This document shows, piece by piece, positions 20,780 to 30,998 of a stretch of DNA of 64,000 nt (its first letter is position 1; each line of letters opens with the position of its first letter). Source of the stretch: Mycolicibacterium aubagnense (GTDB lineage Bacteria; Actinomycetota; Actinomycetes; Mycobacteriales; Mycobacteriaceae); contig NZ_AP022577.1 in NCBI RefSeq assembly GCF_010730955.1, positions 5,332,001-5,396,000 of the forward strand, written 5' to 3'. Below the pieces are notes generated by a model that worked only from the letters and a program-made list of their open reading frames with translations, was not told the origin of the DNA and searched no databases. The translations under genes and the position numbers were made by a program.

Positions 20780-21186
20780 CGCACACCAATTTCGGGGCTG
20801 AATCCCTCGGCGACTTACCGGCGGATCTGCGGCTGCTGGCCCAGGCCCTGATCGACAAGATCGACCCCGTGGTGCGACTGTCCGTGGCCATGCTGGCCGA
20901 CGGCGAGAATCCGCGTGACTGCAACCAGGTGTGGTGTCCGGTGTGCGCGCTGGTCGCGTTCGCCAACGATGAGCAGCATCCGATGCTGACGGCCATCGCC
21001 GAACACAGCACCAGTTTTCTGGACGCGGTGCGCGCCGCGCTCGCCGACCAGGGGCCTGCCGGCCCGCACCCGGAGCCGCCGACGGACCCATCCGGTCCCA
21101 GTGGCCGACACCGCCAGCCTGACGATCCGGACACTCCACCAGGTCCGGGCCGGTATCAGTCCATTCCGGTATCTGTGGAGGAATGA
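20776..21186 (+). CDS. conserved hypothetical protein (Rv2183c type)
   Basis: A 136-aa protein with helical N-terminal two thirds, a conserved CNQVWCPVCALVAF segment (three Cys that could bind metal) and a disordered Pro-rich tail. The GTG overlaps the previous stop (GTGA) and has GGAGGTG eight bases upstream, so this start is preferred to GTG 20767. Co-translated with the ArsA-like ATPase. Function unknown. Confidence 0.82.
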   Translation: MTHTNFGAESLGDLPADLRLLAQALIDKIDPVVRLSVAMLADGENPRDCNQVWCPVCALVAFANDEQHPMLTAIAEHSTSFLDAVRAALADQGPAGPHPEPPTDPSGPSGRHRQPDDPDTPPGPGRYQSIPVSVEE

Positions 21187-21272
21187 CCAGTCCGCTGCGG
21201 GCTGTGGTCGGGCCGACAGTCGGTGGGTAAAGTTGTCGAGGGCACCGTCCGGCGCCCTCAGCGGGAGGTTCG

Positions 21273-21974
21273 ATGTTCTTCTGGTTCTACAAGTACATCT
21301 TGATGGGCCCGTTGCTGCGCCTGCTGGGCCGTCCGAAAGTCACGGGGCTGGAATACGTTCCCGATCATGGCCCGGTCCTGCTGGCCAGTAATCACCTGGC
21401 CGTCGTCGACAGCTTCTACCTGCCGCTGGTGCTCCGCCGGCGGATCTTCTTCCTGGCCAAGGCCGAGTACTTCACCGGTACCGGCATCAAGGGCAAGCTG
21501 ATCAAGTTCTTCTATTCGTCCACCGGCCAGGTCCCGATCGACCGCACCAATGCCGATTCCGCGGCCGACGCGCTGACCGCCGCGGCCAAGATCCTGGATC
21601 AGGGCAAGCTGCTCGGCATGTATCCCGAGGGCACCCGGTCTCCGGACGGAAAGCTCTACAAGGGCAAGACCGGCCTGGCCCGCATCGCGCTGGAGACCGG
21701 CATCCCCGTCATTCCCGTCGCCATGATCAACACCGATGTCGTGAACCCGCCCGGAAGCAAGATGTGGCACTTCGCCCGCGTCGAGGTCAAGTTCGGCAAG
21801 CCGATGGACTTCCGTCGCTTCGAGGGCCTGGCCGGTAACCGGTTCATCGAGCGCGCCGTGATCGACGAGGTCATGTACGAGCTGATGCGGCTGTCCGGCC
21901 AGGAGTACGTCGACCTCTACGCGGCCGACGTCAAAGAGGGCAAGACGCCGCCGCCCGCGATCAAAGCGGGTTAG
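21273..21974 (+). CDS. 1-acylglycerol-3-phosphate acyltransferase-like (Rv2182c type)
   Basis: A 233-aa PlsC-family acyltransferase. The catalytic NHLAVVD (H-x4-D) motif is near residue 40 and the substrate-binding YPEGTRS motif near 118. It probably acylates lysophosphatidate or a related glycerolipid at the membrane. Length is near M. tuberculosis Rv2182c (247 aa). ATG start with GGGAGG upstream; a TAAAGT box at about 21229 may be the -10. It converges on the mannosyltransferase gene ten bases away. Confidence 0.9.
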   Translation: MFFWFYKYILMGPLLRLLGRPKVTGLEYVPDHGPVLLASNHLAVVDSFYLPLVLRRRIFFLAKAEYFTGTGIKGKLIKFFYSSTGQVPIDRTNADSAADALTAAAKILDQGKLLGMYPEGTRSPDGKLYKGKTGLARIALETGIPVIPVAMINTDVVNPPGSKMWHFARVEVKFGKPMDFRRFEGLAGNRFIERAVIDEVMYELMRLSGQEYVDLYAADVKEGKTPPPAIKAG

Positions 21975-21984
21975 TTCGTCACGT

Positions 21985-23256
21985 TCAGTTCGTCGCCGAG
22001 ACCGGCGCGACGTGCTCGGTCGCGTCGATGGCGGGCGTCCCGCGGCCGGTGATGGTGCCCGCTGCGGCGATGACGGCCAGTCCCCACCACACGTACGAGC
22101 TGCCGATCACCTGGCGCCACAGCGTCGCGTCGACCTCGTGGTGCTCGGGCAGCAGCCGGATCGGGGTGAAGACCAGCAGGACGGCGCCGATCGCGCTCAC
22201 TGCTGCGAGGGTGGCGCTGCGTTCCCGGTAGGCGACCACGGTGACGGTCACCATGGTCGGCAGTGCCCACACCCAGTGGTGCGACCACGACACCGGTGAC
22301 ACAACCAGTCCGAACATCGCCACGCACATGAGCGCCAGTACCGGTTGCCCCGCGCGGAGCACCCGATGCGCCGCCCACACCGTCAGCGCCAGCACCGCGA
22401 AGCACAGCAGCACCCAGAGCACGAATCGCGGTGTCGCCGACATCCCGAACCGGGCCAGTGTGCCGGAGATGTTCTGGTTGGTGTTCAGCGTCGCGGTACC
22501 GATGCGATCGGTGTTGCGGACCGTCCTGGTCCAGTACTCCCACGAGTCGCCCCAGGCCAGGGCGAACGCGAACAGCGTGACCACGACCGACGACGCCACC
22601 GTCGTCAGCAGCGCGCGGAAATCGCGACGCAGCAGGAAGTACAGCAGGAACACCGCCGGGGTCAGCTTGAGGGCGATGGCCACCCCGAGCAGGACGCCGC
22701 GGGGCCACGGCGTGCGGCGCGGGATGCAGTCGGCGATCACCAGCGTCATCAGGACGACGTTGATCTGACCGAAGTTGAAGTTGGACCGCACCGGTTCGAG
22801 GAACAGCACGGCCGGTCCGACGATGGCGGCGGCCAGCCAGCAGCGGCGGGCCAGGGCCGAGCCGCCGAGTCGCGACTGCGGCCACACGTCCAGCCGGGTC
22901 AGCACGATCACGATGGACACCAGCAACAACGCGAACGTCGTCACCGTGATGGCCACGCTGGCCCCTGGCAGCGGGAGCCAGGCGAACGGCGCGAACATGA
23001 TCGCGGCCAGCGGCGGGTAGGTGAATGGCAGGTCGATGCCCGCCTCGGTACGGAAGATCGTGCTCTCGCTGTACAGCGGGGTGTTGTTCAGCCAGGCGCG
23101 GCCGCCCATCCGGTACACGTCGATGTCGATCCGGTACGGCGTATGACCCAGCAGCCGCCACGCGCCCCAGACCAACGTCAACGTGGCCAGCAACTGCAAC
23201 AGCCGCCAGGCCAGCCGTCCGGCGGGGGTAGGCCACAACCCGGGTCTGATACGCAT
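21985..23256 (-). CDS. polyprenol-phosphate-mannose alpha-1,2-mannosyltransferase (GT87, Rv2181 type)
   Basis: A 423-aa polytopic GT-C glycosyltransferase with about ten helices. It carries the acidic loop motif [12 protein letters not shown] after the first helix, where GT-C enzymes bind the lipid-linked donor and metal. M. tuberculosis Rv2181 (427 aa) adds alpha-1,2 mannose branches to lipomannan on the periplasmic face. The ATG giving MRIRPGLWP is preferred; the ORF extends 61 residues further, but that part is non-conserved and overlaps the neighbour's promoter. Confidence 0.9.
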   Translation of the reverse strand: MRIRPGLWPTPAGRLAWRLLQLLATLTLVWGAWRLLGHTPYRIDIDVYRMGGRAWLNNTPLYSESTIFRTEAGIDLPFTYPPLAAIMFAPFAWLPLPGASVAITVTTFALLLVSIVIVLTRLDVWPQSRLGGSALARRCWLAAAIVGPAVLFLEPVRSNFNFGQINVVLMTLVIADCIPRRTPWPRGVLLGVAIALKLTPAVFLLYFLLRRDFRALLTTVASSVVVTLFAFALAWGDSWEYWTRTVRNTDRIGTATLNTNQNISGTLARFGMSATPRFVLWVLLCFAVLALTVWAAHRVLRAGQPVLALMCVAMFGLVVSPVSWSHHWVWALPTMVTVTVVAYRERSATLAAVSAIGAVLLVFTPIRLLPEHHEVDATLWRQVIGSSYVWWGLAVIAAAGTITGRGTPAIDATEHVAPVSATN

Positions 23257-23341
23257 CTCGCCGGACAGCCTATCGGGGGGACCGGCGCGTCGGCGCCCTG
23301 CGGGGCGGTGACACGCATGCACGGGCGTAAGTTTCTTCCCC

Positions 23342-24208
23342 GTGCGGTTGCCCTTACCTACGGAGTTCGTGTCCAGCGGGCGGCTGCCGTTGTTGTGGTG
23401 CCTGATTGCGTTCATTCTGACGTTTTTCGTGACCCGCACCGTCGTGCGCTACATCAGGGCGCACGCCGACAATCCGGCGCCGCGCAAATGGTGGCAGCCG
23501 CGCAACATAGGCCACGGCGGGCTGCACATCCACCACGTCGTGATCGGTGTGGTGCTCGTGCTGGTGTCCGGGGTGACGATGGTGACGCTCGCGGTCGACG
23601 GGGGAGTTCCCGAATTCACCGTGGCAGCAATCTTTTTCGGCATCGGTGCGGCGCTGGTCCTCGACGAGTTCGCGCTGATCCTGCATCTGTCGGACGTCTA
23701 CTGGGCCGAGGACGGCCGCACCTCGGTGGACGCGGTGTTCGTCGCGATCGCCGTGGCGGGGCTGTTGGTCCTGGGGTTCAACCCGCTGTCGTTCTTCGAC
23801 ATCACGGTCTGGCGTGCCGACCAAGATGTGGCGGCCCGCGTCATGGTCGTGGCACTGGCCCTCGTCACCCTGGCGCTGGCGGTCGTCGTGCTGCTCAAGG
23901 GCAAGGTATGGACCGGTCTGATTGGGATGTTCATCACACCGCTGCTGGTCGTCGGTGCCATTCGGTTGTCGCGGCCGCATGCGCCCTGGGCCCGTTGGCG
24001 ATATACGAGCCGGCCCCGCAAAATGCATAAAGCGCTGGAACGTGAGCGCTGGCTGCGCCGGCCGGTGGTGCGGGCGAAGCTGTGGTTACAGGATGCGGTC
24101 GCCGGTATGCCAAAGTTTCCCGACGACGCGGCCGTGGACCAACAGCTCGACCGCGAGATCCATGCGGCACCCGCGCCGCCGGACCGAATCCCTACCGAGG
24201 TTTCCTGA
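23342..24208 (+). CDS. conserved integral membrane protein (Rv2180c type)
   Basis: A 288-aa membrane protein with about six helices between residues 15 and 210 and a long basic cytoplasmic C-terminus (about 215-288). The segment [13 protein letters not shown] after helix one is His-rich and conserved-looking. GTG start; a TAAGTT box at 23328-23333 sits eight bases before it, so the leader is very short or absent. The RNase AS gene begins directly after its stop. Function unknown. Confidence 0.85.
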   Translation: MRLPLPTEFVSSGRLPLLWCLIAFILTFFVTRTVVRYIRAHADNPAPRKWWQPRNIGHGGLHIHHVVIGVVLVLVSGVTMVTLAVDGGVPEFTVAAIFFGIGAALVLDEFALILHLSDVYWAEDGRTSVDAVFVAIAVAGLLVLGFNPLSFFDITVWRADQDVAARVMVVALALVTLALAVVVLLKGKVWTGLIGMFITPLLVVGAIRLSRPHAPWARWRYTSRPRKMHKALERERWLRRPVVRAKLWLQDAVAGMPKFPDDAAVDQQLDREIHAAPAPPDRIPTEVS

Positions 24209-24703
24209 ATGAAGTACTTCTACGACACGGAATTCATCGACGACGGTCGCACCATCGAGTTGATCTCGATCGGCGTGGTCGCCGAGGACGGCCGCGAGTA
24301 CTACGCCGTCTCCTCCGAGTTCGATCCGGACCGGGCTGGCTCGTGGGTGCGCAAGAACGTGCTGCCGAAGCTGCCGTCGCCGTCGTCGAAGGTGTGGCGG
24401 TCGCGCCGGCAGATCCGCTCGGAGCTCGAGGACTTCTTCAACATCGACGGCGACGAGCCGATCGAGCTGTGGGCCTGGATCGGCGCCTACGACCATGTGG
24501 TGTTGTGCCAGCTGTGGGGTCCGATGGCCGACCTGCCGCCGACCATGCCGCGCTTCACCCGGGAGCTGCGGCAGTTCTGGGAGGACTGTGGCAGCCCGCG
24601 GATGCCACCGCGGCCGCGCGACTCCCACGATGCGCTGGTCGACGCGCAGCACAACCTGGACCGCTATCGGTTGATCGCCGAGATGATGACGGCGCCCAGG
24701 TAA
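24209..24703 (+). CDS. RNase AS, 3'-5' exoribonuclease
   Basis: A 164-aa DEDDh exoribonuclease. The first motif is YDTEFIDDG (D6, E8) at the N-terminus, the second lies in IGAYDHVVL, and the third is DSHDALVDAQHNLD. M. tuberculosis Rv2179c (168 aa), called RNase AS, trims 3' ends of adenylate-containing RNA. The ATG follows the preceding stop without a gap. It converges on the copper locus with 16 bases between stops; this is the left boundary of the accessory region. Confidence 0.92.
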   Translation: MKYFYDTEFIDDGRTIELISIGVVAEDGREYYAVSSEFDPDRAGSWVRKNVLPKLPSPSSKVWRSRRQIRSELEDFFNIDGDEPIELWAWIGAYDHVVLCQLWGPMADLPPTMPRFTRELRQFWEDCGSPRMPPRPRDSHDALVDAQHNLDRYRLIAEMMTAPR

Positions 24704-24719
24704 CTCAGCTGCGGGTGGG

Positions 24720-26171
24720 TCACCAGGCGCGGAACGGCACGCCGGCGACGGCGGCGTCGTTCGGGCCGAACTGGACCGTCAGCTGCAGTGTCCACAGCCC
24801 GGGCCGTGGTGCGGTCGCGTACGTGCTGTGCCAGCGGCCATCGGGGCCTGCGGTGAAACGCACGGGCAGGGAGGCGATCTCGGCGCTCGACAGCGTGCCG
24901 CGCAATCCGGTGGCGCCGGGCACGGTCACGTCGATGGGGATGGCACCGTGGCGCGTGGTGTCGAAATGCACCCGTGCCTGCCGGTCCTGATCCAGCGGGG
25001 CGGTGGCGGTGAATTCGGGGCCGTAGGTGTTGCGGGCCGGCGGCTCGCCGGTCAGCACCGTGGTGATCAGCAGCACCAACACAGCGAGCGCGGCTTCCAG
25101 CGGCACGGTGCGACGCAGCCGCTCCGGGGTGAGCCTGCGCCGGCCCAGATACGCCAGGGCGGCCATCAGCGTCACCAGGAAAACCTTGACGCACAAGGCC
25201 ATTCCATAGCCCGTCGACCACAGCGACTCGATGGGCGACACCTGCCGCCACGCCTGATACTCGCCGCTGAGCAGGACCGCCGCCACGCAGCCGAACGCCA
25301 CGCGCGACCAGCGCTGCAGCTCGTCGGTCCGGCGCGCCGGCAGGACGACCAGCGTCAGAACACCCAACCCGCCCACCCACAGCGCCATGGCCAGCAGGTG
25401 CACGGCGGTGATGGCCGTGGCCAACCACGGGTCGGCCCCGGCTGCGGCGTGTCCGGAAGCGGCGACGCTGACCGCGAGCGCCGTCGCAATCACGAGAAAC
25501 AGAGCGGTACCGGCGCGGGTCGTCACCGCGAGTGCGACGAGCATGGCTGCCTGTACGTAGAGCTGCGTATCAGCTCCGGTGGTGGCGACGTCGATGGTGG
25601 TCGCCGCGGCCAGCAGCACCCACCCGATGCCGGCTAGGATGCGGGTTCTGCGCAGCGCGAGCGCCCAACCCCACACCAGCCGGGCCGCCGCGAGCACGCC
25701 GACGCTCAACGCCAGACCGGCGTACCGGAGGCCGCGGGCGACGTCCGAGGCCGCCGACGATGCGGGGACCTGATGGGCCTCCGGCGGCGCATCCGGGGCC
25801 TGCTGCACCCCGAAGGTCACCGACCCGGACACCTCGTGGCCGTCGGCCGACATGAGCCGCCATGTGGCGGTGTAGCTGCCGCGAGGCAGGTTCGGCGGCA
25901 GGGCGAGTTCGACGGTGGTGTTGCCCGACTGCTGCCGGACGCCCTGGTCAATCCGGACCCCGGTCGCCGAAATCACCTGTACCGCACCAGAGATCAGGCG
26001 AACCGGTTCATCGAACGTCAGGATGACCCGGCTTGGCGCAGCCGGCAGGGAGGCACCGTCGACCGGATCGCTGGAGACCAGGACGGCGTGCGCGTGCGCG
26101 AGGGGAGCAGGCAGCAGGAGCGCGAGCAGAACCGCCAACAGGACGCCCGGCAGCGCTGCGACCGATCTCAA
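24720..26171 (-). CDS. CopC-CopD fusion, copper-binding and transport protein
   Basis: A 483-aa protein. The signal peptide ends at LAHA, leaving a mature N-terminus with His followed by the CopC domain (HAVLVSSDPVDGASL to about residue 130) that keeps the second His ligand in SADGHEVSG. A CopD region with about eight helices follows (about 150-365), then an extracytoplasmic domain. It resembles Bacillus YcnJ, which imports copper. The TTG start overlaps the ycnI-like stop (TTGA), so the two are coupled. Last gene of the sigC operon. No orthologue lies at this place in M. tuberculosis. Confidence 0.88.
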   Translation of the reverse strand: MRSVAALPGVLLAVLLALLLPAPLAHAHAVLVSSDPVDGASLPAAPSRVILTFDEPVRLISGAVQVISATGVRIDQGVRQQSGNTTVELALPPNLPRGSYTATWRLMSADGHEVSGSVTFGVQQAPDAPPEAHQVPASSAASDVARGLRYAGLALSVGVLAAARLVWGWALALRRTRILAGIGWVLLAAATTIDVATTGADTQLYVQAAMLVALAVTTRAGTALFLVIATALAVSVAASGHAAAGADPWLATAITAVHLLAMALWVGGLGVLTLVVLPARRTDELQRWSRVAFGCVAAVLLSGEYQAWRQVSPIESLWSTGYGMALCVKVFLVTLMAALAYLGRRRLTPERLRRTVPLEAALAVLVLLITTVLTGEPPARNTYGPEFTATAPLDQDRQARVHFDTTRHGAIPIDVTVPGATGLRGTLSSAEIASLPVRFTAGPDGRWHSTYATAPRPGLWTLQLTVQFGPNDAAVAGVPFRAW

Positions 26172-26863
26172 TTCTCTGGTCGTGACGTCGTCTTTCGCCG
26201 GGACGATGCCAGGTTGGCGATGCCCAGCAGCAGCGCGACCACCGACACGGCCAGCGCTGTCAGGCCCGGCCAGGCGGGTGTCGCGGGCGCCGGGGCAGCG
26301 GCTGCGGCGCGGTCGTCGCCGCCACCGGCGGGCTTCAGGTGCAGGGCCGGGGCCGGGTGCTCGGGCTCGGGCTGGCCCGGGGTGGCCTTCTCGTTCCAAT
26401 TCACCGTCTTGCCGTCGCTGTAGGTCTGCACGGCCGGGAGCGCCAGCGTGTTCACCTTGGGCAGTGGGCCGGCCGAGATGGCGAAGACGTTGAACTGATG
26501 CGGCGGAATGGGCGCGTCCGGGGCGGTGGCCTTCCACTCGACGGACGAGACGTACTCGGTGACCTCGACGCCGTCGTCGTCCTTCTGCGGTGCCGGCAGC
26601 TTCTTCTTGGTGATGGTGGCCGTCCAGCCCGCCTTCTGCTGGGTGCTGACCGAGATGATCGGCTGGTCGTCGGGCAGGACGACCAGCAAGGCGGTGGTCG
26701 ACGCGGTATCCGACTCGGTGGGAACGCGGAAGTTCAGCACGCCCCAACCACCCTGGGTGGCGTCGCCGGTCACCTTGACGTGGGCGGCGGCCGGCGCGGC
26801 CAGGGCGACGGCGCAGGCCGTCGTCGCGGTGACGGCGGCGAAAGTCTGAAACAGCTTGGGCAT
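26168..26863 (-). CDS. YcnI-like (DUF1775) copper-binding protein
   Basis: A 231-aa membrane-anchored protein. The signal peptide (about 8-27) is cleaved after AAPAAA to expose an N-terminal His, the copper ligand in Bacillus YcnI. The DUF1775 domain spans about 28-170 (VTGDATQGGWGVLNFRVPTES; VSSVEWKA). A linker and a C-terminal helix (about 200-222) anchor it. The ATG has AAAGGA upstream. It is co-transcribed with CopC-CopD, as ycnI is with ycnJ in Bacillus, which supports a copper-chaperone role. Confidence 0.88.
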   Translation of the reverse strand: MPKLFQTFAAVTATTACAVALAAPAAAHVKVTGDATQGGWGVLNFRVPTESDTASTTALLVVLPDDQPIISVSTQQKAGWTATITKKKLPAPQKDDDGVEVTEYVSSVEWKATAPDAPIPPHQFNVFAISAGPLPKVNTLALPAVQTYSDGKTVNWNEKATPGQPEPEHPAPALHLKPAGGGDDRAAAAAPAPATPAWPGLTALAVSVVALLLGIANLASSRRKTTSRPEN

Positions 26864-26882
26864 GTTGTCCTTTCGGGAGGGG

Positions 26883-27440
26883 TTAGACGGCCATGACAGC
26901 GAAGGCGGCGCTCATTCCGAGCGCCATCAGCAGGTCGGCGTACGGGCGCTTCGGCCCGCGCACCAGCAGGTAGAACCACCACAGCACGGCGGCGCAGAAT
27001 CCGATTGCGAGCACGACGCACACCGCGGTGAACCAGCTCGGGGGCGTCACCGCGACGGCACCGTGACCGAGGTGTGCACTGTGGTGGCCGGAGGCTTGAG
27101 CTGTCGCTACCGGAACGCCGGCATTCGGCGCCATCAGCAGGCTCATCAGTGCCATCGCGGCCATCATGGTGCAGTGGTAGACGGGGTGCGGCAGCCCGAA
27201 GCCGAACAGTGCGAGGTAGGCGAAGTACAGCGCACCGGCGGTGAACACCAGGACGTACAGCAGCGGTGACACCCGCATGCCGGCCGGCCAGAGCATCGCG
27301 ATCATGCCCACCGACGCCAGTGCATGCAGTACCCCGACGCCGCGCTGCCCGGGTACCCGCCGTCCGGCGCCCACGAACAGCAGCGCCGCTACCGCGAACA
27401 CGGCAGTCAGCGCCCAGCGCAGGGCGGAGTCGGCGATCAC
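26883..27440 (-). CDS. DUF5134-like membrane protein, His-rich loop
   Basis: A 185-aa protein with about five helices. Between helices four and five lies a His-rich loop (ASGHHSAHLGHGAVAV) that looks suited to bind metal. A second protein of the same general layout is encoded at 34525-35181 in this locus. GTG start, 28 bases after the upstream gene. It sits directly before ycnI. The family name is from memory; function is unknown, but context suggests copper handling. Confidence 0.75.
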   Translation of the reverse strand: MIADSALRWALTAVFAVAALLFVGAGRRVPGQRGVGVLHALASVGMIAMLWPAGMRVSPLLYVLVFTAGALYFAYLALFGFGLPHPVYHCTMMAAMALMSLLMAPNAGVPVATAQASGHHSAHLGHGAVAVTPPSWFTAVCVVLAIGFCAAVLWWFYLLVRGPKRPYADLLMALGMSAAFAVMAV

Positions 27441-27468
27441 GCTGTCATTAGTCGTACGGAACGGGTCT

Positions 27469-27927
27469 TCAGTTCCCGGAAGTCTTGGCCCGCATGTCGG
27501 GTTGCGATCGGTCCAGCGGTGTCAGCGCCACACCCAGCCAGCAGACGGCCAGGACGGCTGCGGACACCAAGCCGGCCAGCGGCCACCACACCGAAACCCG
27601 CGCCGGCGACGTCTGGCACCACCACACCGCACCGAATCCCGCCGCGGTGGCCACGCCCGACAAGTACAGCGCCGCGCAACACACGCGAAACCGCTTGCGC
27701 CACAGCGCTGTTGCCGATGCCGCCGCAGCCAGGGTGAACAGTATGGCGACGACCTTCAGCACCCACCGATGAGTCTCCGACCAGCAGATGCCGGCGGACG
27801 CCGCGAGCACGACGACAGCGGCGGCGGTGGGGTAGCGGCGCGCGGGGCCGATCCAGACCTCGTCGAACACCCGTCGCCCGATGGCGCTCAGGGTGTGCTC
27901 GAGGTCGATCGCGTGGCGGGTGGACAA
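27469..27927 (-). CDS. hypothetical membrane protein in sigC operon
   Basis: A 152-aa protein with four hydrophobic helices at about 34-52, 58-78, 88-108 and 115-135. Several Cys lie in the membrane part (ICWSE, RVCCAALY, WWCQTS, AVCWLG) and could bind metal. TTG start with GGAG six bases upstream. It lies 75 bases after sigC on the same strand. I do not recognise the family. Confidence 0.65.
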   Translation of the reverse strand: MSTRHAIDLEHTLSAIGRRVFDEVWIGPARRYPTAAAVVVLAASAGICWSETHRWVLKVVAILFTLAAAASATALWRKRFRVCCAALYLSGVATAAGFGAVWWCQTSPARVSVWWPLAGLVSAAVLAVCWLGVALTPLDRSQPDMRAKTSGN

Positions 27928-28002
27928 GCCGAACTCCGTTCAGTCTGTAGAACAGTTTCGCAGAGTTGGTCGGATGCGCGGCGGCGCGGGTTCCGCGGCG
28001 GC

Positions 28003-28557
28003 TCAGCCTGCGCTCTGGTCCTGGTTCGCGGCGCGCAGGAGGTCGTCGCGGGCCCGGGCGACCCGGGAGCGGATGGTGCCGACGGGGCAGCCGCAGATTT
28101 CGGCGGCTTCGGCGTACGACAGGCCCAGAACCTGGGTCAACAGCAGCGCTTCCCGGCGGTCGGAGTCCACCCCGTCGAGCAGCATCCGGATCTCGACGAT
28201 GTCCTCGAACCGCGCCGTCGGCTGGTGCATGTCGATGACGGTCTCTGGCTCGATGGCGGCGCTGCTGCGCGGGCGGCACTGCTTGCGCCGGATGTGGTCG
28301 ACGACGACCCGGCGCGCGATCGACAACAGCCAGGTGCGGGCCGTCGAGCGGCCGCGGAACCGGGACAGCGAACCGAGCGCCCGCAGATAGGTCTCCTGCG
28401 TCAGATCGTCGGCGCTGCCGGGCTCGTCGAGATACGCGACGGTGCGCCAGACATCGCGCTGGGTAGCCTTGATGAACTGCTCCAACGCGGCGCGATCACC
28501 CCGACCGGCGGCCAGCGCCAGGCGCGTCACTTCGTCGTCGTCGCCGCGGCTGTTCAC
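28003..28557 (-). CDS. sigC: ECF RNA polymerase sigma factor SigC
   Basis: A 184-aa ECF sigma factor closely resembling M. tuberculosis SigC (Rv2069, 185 aa). Region 2 is at about 25-95 ([30 protein letters not shown]), and region 4 at about 125-180 ([36 protein letters not shown]). GTG start with TATGGT six bases upstream, so the mRNA is probably leaderless from a SigA-type promoter. It heads an operon with a membrane protein, a DUF5134-like protein, a YcnI-like protein and CopC-CopD. SigC has been tied to copper-acquisition genes in M. tuberculosis (recalled, not shown here), and this operon fits that. Confidence 0.92.
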   Translation of the reverse strand: MNSRGDDDEVTRLALAAGRGDRAALEQFIKATQRDVWRTVAYLDEPGSADDLTQETYLRALGSLSRFRGRSTARTWLLSIARRVVVDHIRRKQCRPRSSAAIEPETVIDMHQPTARFEDIVEIRMLLDGVDSDRREALLLTQVLGLSYAEAAEICGCPVGTIRSRVARARDDLLRAANQDQSAG

Positions 28558-28563
28558 GGCCCG

Positions 28564-28569
28564 ACCATA
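28564..28569 (-). promoter_or_regulatory. -10 element of the sigC operon
   Basis: TATGGT on the minus strand is six bases before the sigC GTG. The 106-base region is shared with the divergent copper ATPase gene. Confidence 0.45.
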
Positions 28570-28663
28570 TGTGAAGAGCGCCGGGAACTCACAGCCGGGC
28601 ACGTCCGACCATTGATTTGGTAGCCCGCACAGCGCGGGAAACAACCGGGGGGACAATAGGAGG

Positions 28664-30949
28664 ATGATGACGGCCAGCTCGGTCAGCACAGTGGTTGGCA
28701 GCGCCGACGACACGGCGGCCGCTGCCACGGCTGCCGACGATGTGCGTCGGGTGCAACTCGACGTGACCGGCATGTCATGTGGCGCCTGCGCCGCGCGGGT
28801 CGAGCGGACGCTCAACAAGATGCCGGGCGTCCGTGCCTCCGTGAACTTCGGCACCCGCGTGGCGACGGTCGACGTGCTCCCCGACATCGCCGACACCGAG
28901 CTGTGCGACGTGGTCCGCAAGGCCGGCTATGACGCCGAGCCCCGCTCCGGCGTGACTGCCGGGGACCGCGATGACGAAGACCTGTCGCACGCCCGGTACC
29001 TGCTGCGCCGCCTCCTCGTGGCCGCCGTGCTGTTCGTCCCGCTGGCCGACCTGTCGGTGATGTTCGCCGTCGTACCGAGCACCCGTATCACCGGGTGGCA
29101 GTGGATCCTCACCGCCCTCGCCCTGCCGGTCGTGACGTGGGCGGCCTGGCCGTTCCACCGCGTGGCGTTGCGCAACGCCCGCAACCGGGCCGCCTCCATG
29201 GAGACGCTGATCTCGGTCGGCGTGACCGCTGCCACGGTCTGGTCGCTCTACACGATGTTCGTGGGACACCACGCCACCAGCAGCACCGGCATCTGGCAGG
29301 CGCTGGCCGGCAGCGACGCGATCTACTTCGAGGTCGCCGCGGGCGTCACGGTGTTCGTGCTGGCCGGCCGCTACTTCGAGGCTCGCGCCAAGTCCAAGGC
29401 CGGCAGTGCGTTGCGGGCGCTCGCGGCGCTGAGCGCGAAGAACGTGTCGATCCTGCTGGCCGACGGCACCGAGATGGTCATCCCGGCAGAGGAGCTCGCC
29501 GAACAGCAGAAATTCGTCGTGCGCCCCGGCCAGACCATCGCGGCCGACGGGCTTGTGGTCGAGGGCTCGGCCGCCGTCGACACCAGCGTCATGACCGGTG
29601 AGGCCAAGCCGGTGCGGGCGACGCCGGGTAGCAGCGTCATCGGCGGCACGATCGTGCTCGACGGCCGGCTCATCGTGGAAGCCGCCGCGGTCGGCGCAGA
29701 CACCCAGTTCGCCGGCATGGTGCGGCTGGTCGAGGAAGCGCAGGCCCAGAAGGCCGAAACGCAGCGCCTCGCCGACCGCATCTCCTCGGTGTTCGTGCCA
29801 TGCGTCTTCGGCATCGCCGCACTGACCGCGCTGGGCTGGGCACTGGCCGGTGCGGGACCGGACAAGGTGTTCGCCGCGGCGCTCGCGGTCCTGGTCATCG
29901 CCTGCCCGTGTGCGCTGGGCCTGGCCACGCCGACGGCGATGATGGTGGCGTCCGGACGTGGCGCCCAACTCGGCATCTTCCTGAAGGGGCACCGGTCGCT
30001 CGAAGCGATCCGGGCCGTCGACACCGTCGTCTTCGACAAGACCGGCACCCTGACCACCGGGCATCTGGCCGTCACCGCGGTCACCGCGGTCGACGGTTGG
30101 GAAAACGAGGACGTGCTGGCCCTGGCCGCGGCGGTGGAGTCGGCGTCCGAGCATGCGGTCGCAGTGGCCATCACCACGGCGGCACCGGAGCACAGCCTGG
30201 ACCACAAGGCGGTCACCGATTTCCAGGCCGTGCCCGGCCGCGGCGCCGTAGGCATCGTGGGGGAGCGCGAGGTGCGCATCGGCAAGCCGTCCTGGGTGGC
30301 CGGCCGAACCGCGGTGCCCGCGGCCCTCGCCGAGGCGCGACGCGGCGCGGAATCCCGCGGGGAGACGGTGGTTTTCGTGGCCGTCGACGGCGAGCTGTGC
30401 GGTGCCGTCGCGGTGGCCGACGCGGTTCGTGAATCCGCGGTGGGTGCCATCGCCGCGCTGCACGAACGTGGGCTGAAGACCATCCTGCTGACCGGCGACA
30501 ACCCCGCGGCGGCTGCCGCGGTCGGTGCCGCGGTGGGCATCGACGACGTCATCGCCGACGTGCTCCCGGACGGCAAGGTCGACGTCATCCAGCAGCTGCG
30601 CGACCGCGGTCGCATGGTCGCGATGGTGGGGGACGGCATCAACGACGGACCGGCGCTCGCGTGCTCCGACCTGGGGCTGGCCATCGGCCGCGGCACGGAC
30701 GTGGCGATCGGCGCGGCGGACATCATCCTGGTCCGCGACAGCCTGGACTCGGTGCCGCAGGCCCTGGACCTGGCCAAGGCGACCATGCGCACCATCCAGA
30801 TGAACCTGGTGTGGGCGTTCGGCTACAACATCGCCGCGATCCCGGTGGCGGCGGCCGGCCTGCTCAACCCACTGATCGCGGGTGGGGCCATGGCCTTCTC
30901 ATCGTTCTTCGTGGTGTCGAACAGCCTGCGGCTGCGCAACTTCCGGTGA
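28664..30949 (+). CDS. copper-transporting P1B-type ATPase (CtpA/CtpB type)
   Basis: A 761-aa P1B-1 ATPase that moves monovalent copper across the membrane. In order: one heavy-metal-associated domain (GMSCGACA, Cys39 and Cys42), membrane helices, TGEAKP in the actuator domain, the transport motif CPC in [12 protein letters not shown], the phosphorylated DKTGT, a nucleotide-binding domain with SEHAVA in place of the usual SEHP, and [10 protein letters not shown]. It resembles M. tuberculosis CtpB and CtpA (752 and 761 aa). Two adjacent ATGs (28664, 28667) follow AGGAGG closely, so the exact start is uncertain. It diverges from sigC. Direction of transport cannot be read from the sequence. Confidence 0.93.
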   Translation: MMTASSVSTVVGSADDTAAAATAADDVRRVQLDVTGMSCGACAARVERTLNKMPGVRASVNFGTRVATVDVLPDIADTELCDVVRKAGYDAEPRSGVTAGDRDDEDLSHARYLLRRLLVAAVLFVPLADLSVMFAVVPSTRITGWQWILTALALPVVTWAAWPFHRVALRNARNRAASMETLISVGVTAATVWSLYTMFVGHHATSSTGIWQALAGSDAIYFEVAAGVTVFVLAGRYFEARAKSKAGSALRALAALSAKNVSILLADGTEMVIPAEELAEQQKFVVRPGQTIAADGLVVEGSAAVDTSVMTGEAKPVRATPGSSVIGGTIVLDGRLIVEAAAVGADTQFAGMVRLVEEAQAQKAETQRLADRISSVFVPCVFGIAALTALGWALAGAGPDKVFAAALAVLVIACPCALGLATPTAMMVASGRGAQLGIFLKGHRSLEAIRAVDTVVFDKTGTLTTGHLAVTAVTAVDGWENEDVLALAAAVESASEHAVAVAITTAAPEHSLDHKAVTDFQAVPGRGAVGIVGEREVRIGKPSWVAGRTAVPAALAEARRGAESRGETVVFVAVDGELCGAVAVADAVRESAVGAIAALHERGLKTILLTGDNPAAAAAVGAAVGIDDVIADVLPDGKVDVIQQLRDRGRMVAMVGDGINDGPALACSDLGLAIGRGTDVAIGAADIILVRDSLDSVPQALDLAKATMRTIQMNLVWAFGYNIAAIPVAAAGLLNPLIAGGAMAFSSFFVVSNSLRLRNFR

Positions 30950-30995
30950 TTTGTGCACGATTTTCCGCGGTCGGCGCGGATTTTCGTGCACAAAT
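30949..30995. terminator. hairpin between convergent copper genes
   Basis: ATTTGTGCACGA pairs with TCGTGCACAAAT (12 bp); after a four-base mismatch, CCGCG pairs with CGCGG around a seven-base loop. It begins at the ATPase stop codon and ends before the stop of the opposing gene, so it may terminate both. Confidence 0.6.
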
Positions 30996-30998
30996 CCC

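Noticed and set aside
28571..28610. SigC promoter GGGAAC...CGTCCG upstream of the ATPase
   Set aside because: The spacing is only 13 bases, too short for an ECF promoter.
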